This document shows positions 37,963 to 46,918 of a DNA stretch of 64,000 nt, one piece after another (the first letter of the stretch is position 1; every line of letters starts with the position of its first letter). The stretch covers positions 620,001-684,000 of the forward strand of contig NZ_CP134876.1 of assembly GCF_032108445.1 (NCBI RefSeq), in the 5' to 3' direction. The notes beneath the pieces are model-generated. The model ran no database searches, had not been told where the DNA came from, and saw only the letters and a program-made list of their open reading frames with translations. Source of the DNA: Micromonospora halotolerans (lineage in GTDB: Bacteria; Actinomycetota; Actinomycetes; Mycobacteriales; Micromonosporaceae). Made by a program: the position numbers and the translations under genes.

Positions 37963-39173
37963 TGGACTTCGCGTACGACGCCCGGACGGTCGAGCTGCGT
38001 GAGCGGGTCGAGGCGTTCCTCACCGAGTGCGTCTACCCGGCCGAGCCGGTGCACCACGAGCAGGTGCTCGCGGCCGGTGACCCGTGGGCCCGCCCGCCGG
38101 TGCTGGACGAGCTGAAGGCCGAGGCCCGCGAGCGAGGCCTGTGGAACCTGTTCCTGCCCGACCCGCGCTACGGCGCCGGGCTGACCAACCTCCAGTACGC
38201 CCCGCTGGCCGAGCTGACCGGGCGCAGCCCGCACCTGGCCCCGGAGGCGCTGAACTGCGCCGCCCCGGACACCGGCAACATGGAACTGCTGGCCGAGTTC
38301 GGCTCCGACGCGCAGCGCGACCGCTGGCTGAAGCCGCTGCTGGCCGGGGAGATCCGGTCGGCGTTCTGCATGACCGAGCCCGAGGTGGCCTCCTCCGACG
38401 CCACGAACATCGGCACCCGCATCGCGCGGGACGGCGACGCGTACGTAATCAACGGCCGCAAGTGGTGGTCGTCCGGGGCCATGGACCCGCGCTGCGAGAT
38501 CTTCATCGTGATGGGCAAGACCGACCCCGGTGCCGACCGGCACCGCCAGCAGAGCATGATCCTGGTCCCCCGGGACACCCCGGGCGTGACGGTGCGCCGG
38601 GGCATGACGGTCTTCGGCTACAGCGACGCCCCGCACGGCGGGCACGCCGAGATCGACTTCACCGACGTCCGGGTGCCGGCGGAGAACCTGGTCGGCGCCG
38701 AGGGCGCCGGCTTCGCCATCGCCCAGGCGCGGCTCGGCCCGGGGCGGATCCACCACTGCATGCGGCTGATCGGCATGGCCGAGCGGGCCCTGGAGCTGCT
38801 CTGCAGGCGGGCCCTGACCCGGGTCGCGTTCGGCCGCCCCCTCGCCGAGCAGGGCGTCATCCGGGAGTGGATCGCCGAATCCCGGGTGCGCATCGAGCAG
38901 GCCCGGCTGCTGGTGCTCAAGACCGCCTGGCTCATGGACACCGTGGGCAACCGGGGCGCGCACACCGAGATCCAGGCCATCAAGATCGCCACGCCGGCGA
39001 TGGCCGAGTGGGTGATCGACAAGGCCATCCAGGCGCACGGCGGGGCCGGCGTCAGCCAGGACACCCCGCTCGCCGCCCTCTGGGCGCAGGCCCGCACCCT
39101 CCGCCTGGCCGACGGGCCCGACGAGGTGCACCGGGCGTCGCTGGCCAAGCGGGAACTGCGCCGCTGGGCCTGA
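37962..39173 (+). CDS. Acyl-CoA dehydrogenase (ACAD10/11-type)
   Basis: 403 residues, FAD-dependent. It shows [18 protein letters not shown] (about 131, FAD site), [11 protein letters not shown], the [20 protein letters not shown] helix, [11 protein letters not shown], and the C-terminal [24 protein letters not shown]. The long-chain/ACAD11 subgroup is suggested by the [16 protein letters not shown] and [15 protein letters not shown] segments. The GTG shares its G with the TAG stop of the phosphotransferase, so the two are translationally coupled and probably act in sequence on hydroxylated fatty acids. Confidence 0.92.
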   Translation: MDFAYDARTVELRERVEAFLTECVYPAEPVHHEQVLAAGDPWARPPVLDELKAEARERGLWNLFLPDPRYGAGLTNLQYAPLAELTGRSPHLAPEALNCAAPDTGNMELLAEFGSDAQRDRWLKPLLAGEIRSAFCMTEPEVASSDATNIGTRIARDGDAYVINGRKWWSSGAMDPRCEIFIVMGKTDPGADRHRQQSMILVPRDTPGVTVRRGMTVFGYSDAPHGGHAEIDFTDVRVPAENLVGAEGAGFAIAQARLGPGRIHHCMRLIGMAERALELLCRRALTRVAFGRPLAEQGVIREWIAESRVRIEQARLLVLKTAWLMDTVGNRGAHTEIQAIKIATPAMAEWVIDKAIQAHGGAGVSQDTPLAALWAQARTLRLADGPDEVHRASLAKRELRRWA

Positions 39174-39180
39174 GCGCGCC

Positions 39181-40227
39181 TCAGGCGGAGGCGCGGTGGA
39201 TGAGCTTGGTGTCCAGCAGCACGTGTGGGCTGGGCAGCTCCTCGCCGCGGATCCGGGAGACCAGCAGCCGGGCCATCTGGCGGCCCATCTCCTCAACCGG
39301 CTGGAAGACCGTGGTCAGCGGCGGCTCGGCCTGCCGGGCGATCGGGGCGTCGTCGAAGCCGATCACCGCCACGTCCTCGGGCACCCGGCGGCCGGCCTCG
39401 CGCAGCGCGCGCAGGGCGCCGAAGGCCATGAGGTCGGAGGCCACGAAGACCGCGTCCAGCTCCGGGCAGACCTCCAGCAGCCGGCGCATGCAGGCCGTCC
39501 CGCTGCCCTCGCTGAAGTCCCCGTACGCGATGAGGTCCGGGTTGAGGTCGACGCCCGCCGCCCGGACCGCCTCCTTGTAGCCGGACAACCGGGCCAGGCC
39601 GGCGCCCATGTCCTGGGTGCCGGCGATGGTGGCGACCCGCCGCCGGCCGCGGGCGAAGAGGTGCTCCACCGCCTGCCGGGCGCCACCGACGTTGTCCACG
39701 TCGACGAACCAGGCCGGCTGGGCGTTCGGGTGCAGCATCCGGGCCGGCCGGCCGCCGAGGACGGTGGGCAGGCCGCGCTCCTCCAGCAGGGTGGGCAGCG
39801 GGTCCGCGTCGTGCAGCGAGAGCAGCAGCACGCCGTCCACGTGCTGGTTGGTCAGGTGGTGCTCCACCCGTTCCCGTTCGATCTGCGACTGCGCCATGGC
39901 CAGCCAGAGCTGCATGGGGGTTTCCAGCAGCGCGGAGCTGACGCCCCGCACGATCCCGGCGAAGAACGGCTCGGTGAACACCCGCTCCCCCGACTCGGAG
40001 ACCACCAGCGCCACCGAGTCGGTCCGCTGGGTGACCAGCGCCCGGGCCGCGCGGTTGGGCACGTAGCCCAGCTCGGCGATGGCCGCCTGGACGGCGGCGC
40101 GGGCCTCGGGGCTGACCTGCGGCGAACCGTTGACCACGCGGGAGACCGTGCCGCGCCCCACGCCGGCGCGGGCCGCGACCGCGTCGAGGGTCGGGCGCCC
40201 GAGCGACCGTGTGCGCTGGGTTGTCAT
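39181..40227 (-). CDS. cebR: CebR-type LacI-family repressor
   Basis: 348 residues: LacI HTH (TLDAVAARAGVGRGTVSRVVNGSPQVSPEAR, about 13-42) and a periplasmic-binding-like sensor (about 70-340) with DVDNVGGARQAVEHL and AVIGFDDAPIARQAEPPLTT. It lies directly downstream of bglC, as cebR does in streptomycetes, and the operon carries two near-perfect CebR boxes, so cellobiose or a longer cello-oligosaccharide should relieve its repression. It has no box of its own upstream. GGAGGA precedes the ATG. A hairpin separates it from bglC. Confidence 0.92.
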   Translation of the reverse strand: MTTQRTRSLGRPTLDAVAARAGVGRGTVSRVVNGSPQVSPEARAAVQAAIAELGYVPNRAARALVTQRTDSVALVVSESGERVFTEPFFAGIVRGVSSALLETPMQLWLAMAQSQIERERVEHHLTNQHVDGVLLLSLHDADPLPTLLEERGLPTVLGGRPARMLHPNAQPAWFVDVDNVGGARQAVEHLFARGRRRVATIAGTQDMGAGLARLSGYKEAVRAAGVDLNPDLIAYGDFSEGSGTACMRRLLEVCPELDAVFVASDLMAFGALRALREAGRRVPEDVAVIGFDDAPIARQAEPPLTTVFQPVEEMGRQMARLLVSRIRGEELPSPHVLLDTKLIHRASA

Positions 40228-40247
40228 CGTCTGTGCTCCTCCGACAT

Positions 40248-40292
40248 CGGGCGGGCCCGGCACCTGTCGAGGCGCCGGCGCCGGGCCGCCCG
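40248..40292 (-). terminator. Stem-loop between bglC and cebR
   Basis: About 16-bp stem with one bulge and one mismatch, just after the bglC stop; probably ends or attenuates the cebEFG-bglC transcript before cebR. Confidence 0.6.
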
Positions 40293-40309
40293 TCACTGGC
40301 TGGCTCAGC

Positions 40310-41743
40310 CTATTGTGCGGCCAGGCCGTTGCGTCGGATCACATCGGCGTACCACCTGGCGCTGGACTTCGGGATCCGGCCCTGGCTGTCGTAGTCGACG
40401 TAGACCATGCCGAAGCGCTTCGTGTAGCCCCACGCCCACTCGAAGTTGTCCATGAGTGACCAGGCGAAGTATCCCTTCAGGGGCACCCCGGCGCTGATCG
40501 CGGCGTGCGCGGCGCGCAGGTGCGCGTCGAAGTACGCCAGCCGGTCCGGGTCGTCGACCCGGCCGTCGACCACCGCGTCGACGAACGCGGAGCCGTTCTC
40601 GGTCACGTAGAGCGGCAGGTCGGTGTACTCCTTGTGCACCCGCTCCAGCGTCTCCACCAGGCCGGGCGCGTCGATCTCCCAGCCCATGTCGGTCACCGGG
40701 ACGCCCCGGGTGACGAACTGGACGTCCTGGCTGCCCGGCCAGCACGAGGGCGCCCGCCAGTAGGCCTCCGCCGGCGGGGTCTCCGCCGGCGCGGCCACCA
40801 CGTACCGGCTGTAGTAGTTGACCCCCACCATGTCCAGCGGGGTCGAGATCACCGCCAGGTCGCCGTCCCGGACGTGCCCGAAGTCGGTGACCTCGCGCAG
40901 GTCGGCGGCCAGGTCGGCCGGGTACGCCCCGCGCAGCACCGGGTCGAGGAAGAACCGGTTGGCCAGCGCGTCGATCCGGCGGGCGGCGTCGGCGTCCTCC
41001 GGGGACCCGCTGGCCGGGGTGACCGGGTAGAGGTTGACCGTGATGCCGAGCTGCGCGTCCGGGCGGGACGCCCGCAGCGCCTGCACGGCCAGCCCGTGCC
41101 CGAGCATGAGGTGGTGCCCGGCCCGGACCGCGTCCGCCCCGTCCGACCGGCCGGGCGCGTGCGCGCCGGAGCCGTAGCCGAGGAAGGCCGAGCACCACGG
41201 CTCGTTGAACGTGGTGAAGTACTTGACCCGGTCGCCGAGGGCGTCGGCGACCAGCTGGGCGTAGTCGGCGAAGCGGGCGGCCGTGTCCCGGGCCGGCCAG
41301 CCGCCCGCGTCCTCCAGCGGCTGCGGCAGGTCCCAGTGGTAGAGGGTCAGCCAGGGCTCGATGCCGTGGCCCAGCAGCTCGTCCACCAGGCGGCGGTAGA
41401 AGTCCATCCCCTCGGGGTTGACCGCCCCGGCGCCGCCGGGCTGCACGCGCGGCCAGGAGACGGAGAAGCGGTAGGACTTCAGCCCGAGGTCGGCCATCAG
41501 CCGCACGTCGTCGGGCATCCGGTGGTAGTGGTCGCAGGCCACGTCGCCGGTGTGCCCGGCCACCGTCCGCCCCTCGGTGTGGCTGAAGGTGTCCCAGATC
41601 GACGGCGTGCGGCCGCCCTCGGTCGCCGCGCCCTCGATCTGGTACGCGGCGGTCGCCGCGCCCCAGAGGAAGCCGGGCGGGAAGGTGGCTGCCGCACCCT
41701 CGTCGAGGACGCCGACGGCGGGCGGGCTGGCTGGGTTGCTCAC
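40310..41743 (-). CDS. bglC: GH1 beta-glucosidase / cellobiase
   Basis: 477 residues, no signal peptide, so cytosolic. It shows [19 protein letters not shown] at the N-terminus, the acid/base Glu in [12 protein letters not shown] (about 171), the nucleophile Glu in [10 protein letters not shown] (about 380), and [18 protein letters not shown] near the end. It hydrolyses cellobiose brought in by CebEFG to glucose. Its GTG start overlaps the cebG stop by GTGA. BglC is the usual partner of the ceb operon in Streptomyces. Confidence 0.95.
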   Translation of the reverse strand: MSNPASPPAVGVLDEGAAATFPPGFLWGAATAAYQIEGAATEGGRTPSIWDTFSHTEGRTVAGHTGDVACDHYHRMPDDVRLMADLGLKSYRFSVSWPRVQPGGAGAVNPEGMDFYRRLVDELLGHGIEPWLTLYHWDLPQPLEDAGGWPARDTAARFADYAQLVADALGDRVKYFTTFNEPWCSAFLGYGSGAHAPGRSDGADAVRAGHHLMLGHGLAVQALRASRPDAQLGITVNLYPVTPASGSPEDADAARRIDALANRFFLDPVLRGAYPADLAADLREVTDFGHVRDGDLAVISTPLDMVGVNYYSRYVVAAPAETPPAEAYWRAPSCWPGSQDVQFVTRGVPVTDMGWEIDAPGLVETLERVHKEYTDLPLYVTENGSAFVDAVVDGRVDDPDRLAYFDAHLRAAHAAISAGVPLKGYFAWSLMDNFEWAWGYTKRFGMVYVDYDSQGRIPKSSARWYADVIRRNGLAAQ

Positions 41744-42648
41744 GACTTGACGGCGCCTTCCATGATTCCGCCGATGATCTGGCGGCCGAAGATGATGAAC
41801 ACGATCAACAGTGGCAGGGTCGCCAGTGCGGTGCCAGCGAACAGTGCCACGTAATCTGTCTGGTAGAGCCCGGACGAGAGGATCTTCAGGGAGTACTGCA
41901 CCGTCGGGGTGTCCGGGGTGAGCACGATGAACGGCCAGAGGAACTCGTTCCAGGTCTGCATGAAGGTCAGCAGGCCGAGCACCGCCGCCGCCGGCCGCAG
42001 TGCGGGCAGCACGACGTTCCAGTAGATCCGCCAGGTGGAGCAGCCGTCGAGCCGGGCCGCCTCGATCAACTCGTCGCTGATCGCGGACATCGCGTACTGG
42101 CGCATCATGAACACGCCGAAGCCCTGCACCAGGAACGGCACGATGACCGCCTGCAGGGTGCCCGTCCAGCCGAGCTCCACCATCATCAGGTAGAGCGGGA
42201 TGACACCGAGTTGGGTCGGCACCATCATGGTCAGGATGATGATCAGCAGCAGCGCGTTGCTGCCCCGGAACTTGAGCTTGGCGAAGGCGAAGCCGGCCAG
42301 GCTGGAGAAAAAGATCACCGAGATGGTGACGACGGTCGACACCACGGCCGAGTTGACCAGACCGTAGAGGAACGCGGCGTCCTCGTTGGCGAGCATCCGG
42401 TCGACGTTGGTGAACAGCTGGTCGCCGGGGGTCGGCGGCATCTCGTAGACCGCACTGTTGTCTCGCGAGGCGATGATGAACGACCAGATGATCGGGAAGA
42501 TCGACAGCACGCCGCCGAGGATCAGCGCGAGGTAGGTCAGCGGACTGGCCTGCCAGAGCTGGGCGCCGGGCAGCCGACCGCGGCCGCGGCGGCGGGGCGC
42601 CGGCGGGAGCGGGGCGACCGAGCGGGGCAGGGTCTGGGTGGTGGTCAC
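41740..42648 (-). CDS. cebG: Cellobiose ABC transporter permease CebG
   Basis: 302 residues, six membrane helices (about 40-295), with the MalG-type EAA loop [28 protein letters not shown] (about 195-222) that docks to the ATPase. MALG-type C-terminus [15 protein letters not shown] is diagnostic. The GTG start overlaps the cebF stop by GTGA. No ATPase is encoded in the operon; in streptomycetes the shared MsiK subunit serves it, and I expect the same here. Confidence 0.94.
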   Translation of the reverse strand: MTTTQTLPRSVAPLPPAPRRRGRGRLPGAQLWQASPLTYLALILGGVLSIFPIIWSFIIASRDNSAVYEMPPTPGDQLFTNVDRMLANEDAAFLYGLVNSAVVSTVVTISVIFFSSLAGFAFAKLKFRGSNALLLIIILTMMVPTQLGVIPLYLMMVELGWTGTLQAVIVPFLVQGFGVFMMRQYAMSAISDELIEAARLDGCSTWRIYWNVVLPALRPAAAVLGLLTFMQTWNEFLWPFIVLTPDTPTVQYSLKILSSGLYQTDYVALFAGTALATLPLLIVFIIFGRQIIGGIMEGAVKS

Positions 42649-43628
42649 TTCTTGTCCCCCTTCACCGACCGGCGCACCAGCACGAAGTTGATCAGCGCGA
42701 AGATGATGATCATCATGAAGAGCAACCAGGACATCGCGGCGCCGTACCCGTACTCGGAGTTCCCGGTGAAGGTCTTCTCGTAGATGTACATGGCCAGGGT
42801 CTGGAACTGGTGGTCCACGCCACCGCGGACCAGCCCGTTGCCGTACATGAGGGGCTCGGTGAAGATCTGGAAGCCACCGATGGTGGAGATGATGACCGTG
42901 AAGAGGATGGTCGGCCGGATCAGCGGCACGGTGATCGTCCAGAACTGTCGCCAGGTCGAGGCACCGTCCAGCGACGCCGACTCGTACAGGTCCTTCGGGA
43001 TGGCCTGCATGGCGCCGAGGTAGATCAGCGCGTTGTAGCCGGTCCACCGCCAGTCGACCATGAAGGCGATGGCGAACCAGGAGGCGAAGCGGTTGTCCCG
43101 CCAGGCGATGGGATCGAAGCCCACCGTGCCGAGCAACCAGTTGATGAGGCCGTACCGGTCCGCGAAGATCAGCGCGAAGATGATGCCGACCGCGGCCACC
43201 GAGGTGATGTTCGGAATGACCACACCCATCCGCAGCAGCGTGCGGGCCCTCATCTGCCGGTTCAGCAGGTTGGCGAGCATCAGCGCCACGATGAGCTGCG
43301 GCACGGTGCTGAGTAGGAAGATGCCGAGGGTGTTGTAGGCCGCATTCCAGAACTGGGCGTCCTGCATCAGGAGGCGGTAGTTCTCCAGCCCCGCGTACTC
43401 CTTGGTTCCGCTCAGCAGTTCGTAGTCGAAGAGCGAGACGTAGACCGTGTAGAGGACCGGGAAGAGGCCGAAGACCCCGAAGAGGACGAAGAACGGGGTC
43501 ACATACAGGTACGGGGAGTACTTGAGGTCCCAGCGGCCGAGCCGGTACGACCGGCGGCGGTGCAGCGGGGCGGACGGGGGCGGCGAAGCGGCACGCGTTG
43601 GTGGTACCGCGCCGACAGTAGAACTCAT
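42645..43628 (-). CDS. cebF: Cellobiose ABC transporter permease CebF
   Basis: 327 residues, MalF-like: a 40-residue Pro-rich N-terminal tail, six helices (about 45-315) and the EAA loop [27 protein letters not shown] (about 218-244). The ATG follows GGAAGGA. It is separated from cebE by 129 bp that hold two perfect stem-loops. Confidence 0.94.
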   Translation of the reverse strand: MSSTVGAVPPTRAASPPPSAPLHRRRSYRLGRWDLKYSPYLYVTPFFVLFGVFGLFPVLYTVYVSLFDYELLSGTKEYAGLENYRLLMQDAQFWNAAYNTLGIFLLSTVPQLIVALMLANLLNRQMRARTLLRMGVVIPNITSVAAVGIIFALIFADRYGLINWLLGTVGFDPIAWRDNRFASWFAIAFMVDWRWTGYNALIYLGAMQAIPKDLYESASLDGASTWRQFWTITVPLIRPTILFTVIISTIGGFQIFTEPLMYGNGLVRGGVDHQFQTLAMYIYEKTFTGNSEYGYGAAMSWLLFMMIIIFALINFVLVRRSVKGDKK

Positions 43629-43668
43629 TGCGGGTCCTTCCGGGAGGTGGGGCGGCGGCGACCTCGAC

Positions 43669-43743
43669 GCGGCGCCCACAACCCTGGGGCGGGTGTGGGC
43701 GCCGCCGCCGAGCCCACGGGCAGCGAATCCCCGTGGGCTCGGC
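43669..43743 (-). promoter_or_regulatory. Two tandem perfect stem-loops between cebE and cebF
   Basis: Nearest cebE: 14-bp stem (43707-43720 with 43730-43743), 9-nt loop, 14 bp after the cebE stop. Next: 12-bp stem (43669-43680 with 43694-43705), 13-nt loop. No T-run follows. They probably protect the cebE message and reduce read-through so that the binding protein is made in excess of the permeases. Confidence 0.7.
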
Positions 43744-43757
43744 CGGTCACCGGCGAC

Positions 43758-45071
43758 TCAGCTGGTCGCCTTCTTGGCCTCGTCCACCGCCTTCTTCCAG
43801 GCGGCATCCGAACTGAGCCGGTTGCGCTCCGCCGCCTGCATCTGCGGCTCGAAGATGGTCTCCCAGACCTGCTGGTGCTTGGCGCCGAGGAAGACGGGCT
43901 TCATGTTCTTGACGCTCTCACCGAAGATCTTGCCGATGGGGGCGCCGCTGAAGTACTCGCTCGTCTTGTCCTTGAACGCCGGGTCGTCGAGGGCGGCGAT
44001 GTCGGACGGCATCGCGCCCGCCTCCTTGAACGCCGCCAGGTGGCCCTCCTTGCTGGTCAGGTACTTGGCCAGCTCGTACGCCTCCTTGGGGTGCTTGCTC
44101 TGCGCCGGGACGGCCAGGTAGGAACCGCCCCAGTTGCCGCCGCCGCCGGGGATGTTGGCGATGTCCCACTTGCCGGAGTTCGCCGGGCCGGACTTCTGGG
44201 CGATGACACCCTCGGTCATCCAGGACGGGCAGGGGAGGGTGGCGAACGCGGAGTTCTTGAAAGCCCCGTCCCAGTCGGCGCTCCACCGCTGCGTCTTGGC
44301 GGTCAGCCCGTCCTTCGCCATCTGCAGGCCCAGGTCCCAGGTCTGCTTGACGACCGGGTTGGTGTCGCCGATGAACTTGTTGTCCTTGTCGAAGAAGAAG
44401 GTCTGCGAGTTCTGCATGACGTACGGCTGCATCAGGCTGGTCGCGCTGTCGAGCCAGGCGGCCTTGACCTTGCCGCTGGCCTTGAACTCCTTGCCCAGCG
44501 CGATGTAGTCCTGCCAGGTGGTCATCCGCTTCGAGACCTCGTCCCGGTCGGTGGGCAGACCGGCCTTCTCGAACATGTCCTTGCGGTAGCACATGGCCAG
44601 GCCGCCGACGTCGGTGCCGAGCGCGATCAGCTTCTTGCCGTCCGGCGTCATGGCGTTGTTCCACTTCCACTCGGGGAAGTTGGCCTTCAGCTCGCCGGCG
44701 CCCAGGTCGAGCAGGTTGGCGAACTTGTCGGGGTTCTGGACGTACCCGAACAGGACGCCCTCCTCCAGACCGACCACGTCGCCGGCGCCGCTGCCGGCGG
44801 CGAGCCACTGCACCAGCTTCGGCTGGAAGTCGCGCAGCTCGCCCATCTTCTGGTGCTCGACCTTGATGTTCGGGTGCGCCGCCTCGAAGTCCTTGATGGC
44901 CTGGTCGTAGCCGAAGTTCTGGAAGGTCTGCAGGACCAGCTTGATCTGGCCGCCCTCGCCGGTGGACCCCTCGTCGTCGTTCTTCTTGCTGCACCCGGCG
45001 CTGCCGAGAGCAACGCCCGCGGCGAGCACGGCGGCCGCAGCAATCCGGAGCCGGCGCCTCATGACGCTCAT
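43758..45071 (-). CDS. cebE: Cellobiose-binding lipoprotein CebE
   Basis: 437 residues. The signal peptide ends in a lipobox (LGSAGC, Cys27). The rest is an extracellular solute-binding protein family 1 fold: IKLVLQTFQNFGYDQAIKDF at the start, VGGLAMCYRKDMFEKAGLP and ADWDGAFKNSAFATLPCPSW in the middle. The lipid anchor holds it outside the membrane, where it hands cello-oligosaccharides to CebF/CebG. It is the first gene of the operon, transcribed from the promoter at 45223-45251 with a leader of about 145 nt. Confidence 0.95.
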   Translation of the reverse strand: MSVMRRRLRIAAAAVLAAGVALGSAGCSKKNDDEGSTGEGGQIKLVLQTFQNFGYDQAIKDFEAAHPNIKVEHQKMGELRDFQPKLVQWLAAGSGAGDVVGLEEGVLFGYVQNPDKFANLLDLGAGELKANFPEWKWNNAMTPDGKKLIALGTDVGGLAMCYRKDMFEKAGLPTDRDEVSKRMTTWQDYIALGKEFKASGKVKAAWLDSATSLMQPYVMQNSQTFFFDKDNKFIGDTNPVVKQTWDLGLQMAKDGLTAKTQRWSADWDGAFKNSAFATLPCPSWMTEGVIAQKSGPANSGKWDIANIPGGGGNWGGSYLAVPAQSKHPKEAYELAKYLTSKEGHLAAFKEAGAMPSDIAALDDPAFKDKTSEYFSGAPIGKIFGESVKNMKPVFLGAKHQQVWETIFEPQMQAAERNRLSSDAAWKKAVDEAKKATS

Positions 45072-45206
45072 CCCTGACCCCTCTCAGGTGGGTAACTCGT
45101 GTGGTGGGTTCTGACTCGCGCCCGCCCGTCGGCCGGGCAGGTCGCGTGGTGAGGCCTTGGTTCTGGGGCGCCGCCGCGACGAGCGATGTGGCTTGAGACA
45201 CACGTC

Positions 45207-45273
45207 CGGGAGCGCTCCCATGAGATTGCCGGGAGGTGTCAGGGGTGTCAATAGACCGCTGGGAGCGTTCCCA
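45207..45273 (-). promoter_or_regulatory. cebE promoter flanked by two CebR boxes
   Basis: On the minus strand: CebR box TGGGAACGCTCCCA (45273-45260), TTGACA (45251-45246), 17-nt spacer, CAATCT (45228-45223), CebR box TGGGAGCGCTCCCG (45220-45207) over the transcription start. Each box matches the CebR consensus at 13 of 14 positions. A repressor bound at both would enclose RNA polymerase. Confidence 0.9.
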
Positions 45274-45316
45274 GATCGTTACCGCGTTGCTCCCGGGCGC
45301 ACGCCTGGAGGCGCGG

Positions 45317-45862
45317 TCAGCAGAAGCGGCGCAGCAGGGTCGTGGCCCGGTCGGCGGCGAAGAACTCCGGCGCGAAGCCCGGGCCGGCCCACTCCCGCAT
45401 CATCCGGTGCTCGGCGTGCCCCGGGTCGGCCAGCGCGGCCAGCAGGACCGCGTACCCGGTCGGGCCGCCCACGTCCTCGGGCGGGCAGGCGCGCTCCCCC
45501 TCGACGCAGGCCGGGTAGCGCTCGTCCGGATCGGCCGTGCACACGTCCTCGACCAGCAGGTCGTGCTCCCACCAGTCGCCGAAGTCGTAGGTGTAGTGGA
45601 ACCGGTCGCCCTTGCCCACCACCGCGTCCAGCCGGACGTCCAGCTCGTCGCGGAGCGCCAGCTCGCCGTCCGGATCGGGCTCCCCGTACTGGCGGCCGTC
45701 GATGTCGAACGAGTGCAGGTGACAGTCCCGCCAGCCCATCGCGTGCTGGATCACCCGGTGCAGCCGGTCCAGGGTGTAGCCGCCGGGCACCAGCACCCGC
45801 CGCCACACCGGCGGGCGGACCCCGGCGAGGGAGACCTTCAGCTGGAAGATCTGACGCGGCAT
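45317..45862 (-). CDS. Plasmid pRiA4b ORF-3-like protein
   Basis: 181 residues. It shows the family signature FQLKVSLAGVRPPVWRRVLVPG (about 5-26), LHRVIQHAMGWRDCHLHSF, FHYTYDFGDWWEHDL (about 88-102) and the C-terminal CPPEDVGGPTGYAVLLAAL. The family (also called MM3350-like) is common in bacteria, often near mobile or resistance genes, and has no proven activity. The ATG at 45862 is preceded by GAGGAAGGA; an ATG 12 codons upstream is possible. Divergent from a Cys-rich mini-gene 34 bp away. Confidence 0.87.
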   Translation of the reverse strand: MPRQIFQLKVSLAGVRPPVWRRVLVPGGYTLDRLHRVIQHAMGWRDCHLHSFDIDGRQYGEPDPDGELALRDELDVRLDAVVGKGDRFHYTYDFGDWWEHDLLVEDVCTADPDERYPACVEGERACPPEDVGGPTGYAVLLAALADPGHAEHRMMREWAGPGFAPEFFAADRATTLLRRFC

Positions 45863-45896
45863 GCTGTCCCATCCTTCCTCGGCATAGGCTGCCCAC

Positions 45897-46016
45897 ATGA
45901 TCTGCCGAGCCTGCCGGGAGCGGCGGCACGACGAGTGTCCAGGCCGGAAGTGGTGCGACTGCCAGCACCGTACCCCCGAACCCACCCCGCCGGTCACCGG
46001 TCCGGCCGGCGAATGA
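45897..46016 (+). CDS. 39-residue Cys-rich mini-protein
   Basis: Starts MICRACRERRHDECPGRKW and continues with CDCQHRTPEP, giving C-x2-C-x8-C-x5-C-x-C in the first 24 residues, a zinc-ribbon-like spacing. Three lines of evidence say it is real: a TAGGCT -10 box exactly six bases before the ATG (45885-45890), a 4-bp ATGA overlap with the next gene, and a cysteine pattern unlike chance. It resembles short Cys-rich proteins I have seen in other actinobacteria but I cannot name a family. Coupling suggests a link to the RibD-like reductase that follows; metal binding is inference. Confidence 0.72.
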   Translation: MICRACRERRHDECPGRKWCDCQHRTPEPTPPVTGPAGE

Positions 46017-46798
46017 GCGTCGGAACCCCGATCGAACGGGTCTGGCCGACGCCCGGCACCGGGCCGCTGACCGACCCGGAGCTGACCGCGCTCTACGGCC
46101 GCGCGCCCGGTCCCCACCTGCGGGTGAACTTCGTGGCCAGCGCCGACGGCGCGGTCACCCTGGACGGCTACTCCGCCGGGCTCTCCGGCGAGCCGGACAA
46201 GCGCGTCTTCGGCCTGTTGCGGATGCTCTGCGACGGGCTCGTGGTGGCCGCCGGCACGCTGCGCCACGAGGGCTACCGGGCGGTCCGGCTCGGCGAGGCG
46301 CGCCGCGCCTGGCGACGCGAGCAGGGCCTGGCCGAATACCCGACCCTGGTGGTGGTCTCCGGCTCGCTCGACCTCGACCCGGCCCAGGCGTGCTTCGCCG
46401 ACGCGCCGGTCCGGCCGCTGGTGCTCACCCACGCGGCCGCCGACCCGCCGCCCGGGCTCACCGACGTGGCCGAGCTGGTCCGCTGCGGCACGGAACAGGT
46501 CGACCTGGCCGCCGGCCTGGCCGAGCTGCGCCGGCGCGGGCTCGGCCAGCTGCTCTGCGAGGGCGGTCCGCACCTGTTCGGCGCGCTCACCGCGGCCGAC
46601 CTGGTCGACGAGCTGTGCCTGACCGTGGCACCGCTGCTCGCCGGGGCCGGCCCGGGCCGGATCACCGCCGGGGCCGGCAGCGCGCCGCGGCACCTGCCGC
46701 TGCGCCACGTGCTGGCCGCCGCCGACGGCGTGCTGATGCTGCGCTACGCCCGCGAGGCCGACGGGGCGCCGCCCGCCGGCGCCGCGCCGGCCGCCTGA
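46013..46798 (+). CDS. RibD C-terminal / dihydrofolate-reductase-fold reductase
   Basis: 261 residues of the pyrimidine-reductase family. It has VNFVASADGAVTLDGYSAGLSG (about 39-60), the nucleotide loop with DGLVVAAGTLRHEGY (about 79), and CEGGPHLFGALTAADLVDELCLT (about 185), all typical of stand-alone RibD_C proteins in actinobacteria. No riboflavin genes are adjacent. The probable job is NADPH reduction of a flavin precursor or pterin-like compound; it could also be an F420- or folate-linked enzyme. The ATG overlaps the Cys-rich mini-gene by ATGA, so the two are co-translated. Confidence 0.84.
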   Translation: MSVGTPIERVWPTPGTGPLTDPELTALYGRAPGPHLRVNFVASADGAVTLDGYSAGLSGEPDKRVFGLLRMLCDGLVVAAGTLRHEGYRAVRLGEARRAWRREQGLAEYPTLVVVSGSLDLDPAQACFADAPVRPLVLTHAAADPPPGLTDVAELVRCGTEQVDLAAGLAELRRRGLGQLLCEGGPHLFGALTAADLVDELCLTVAPLLAGAGPGRITAGAGSAPRHLPLRHVLAAADGVLMLRYAREADGAPPAGAAPAA

Positions 46799-46918
46799 CC
46801 GAGGGCGCCGCGCCCGTTCCACGACCGGAGGGGGTACGCGGACAGCCGGCCACGGCGGAGCGGACGGGCCCGCGCCGTAGCCCGGCCGGCTCGGCCCGCA
46901 CCGCGTTGCGGGCAGGGG

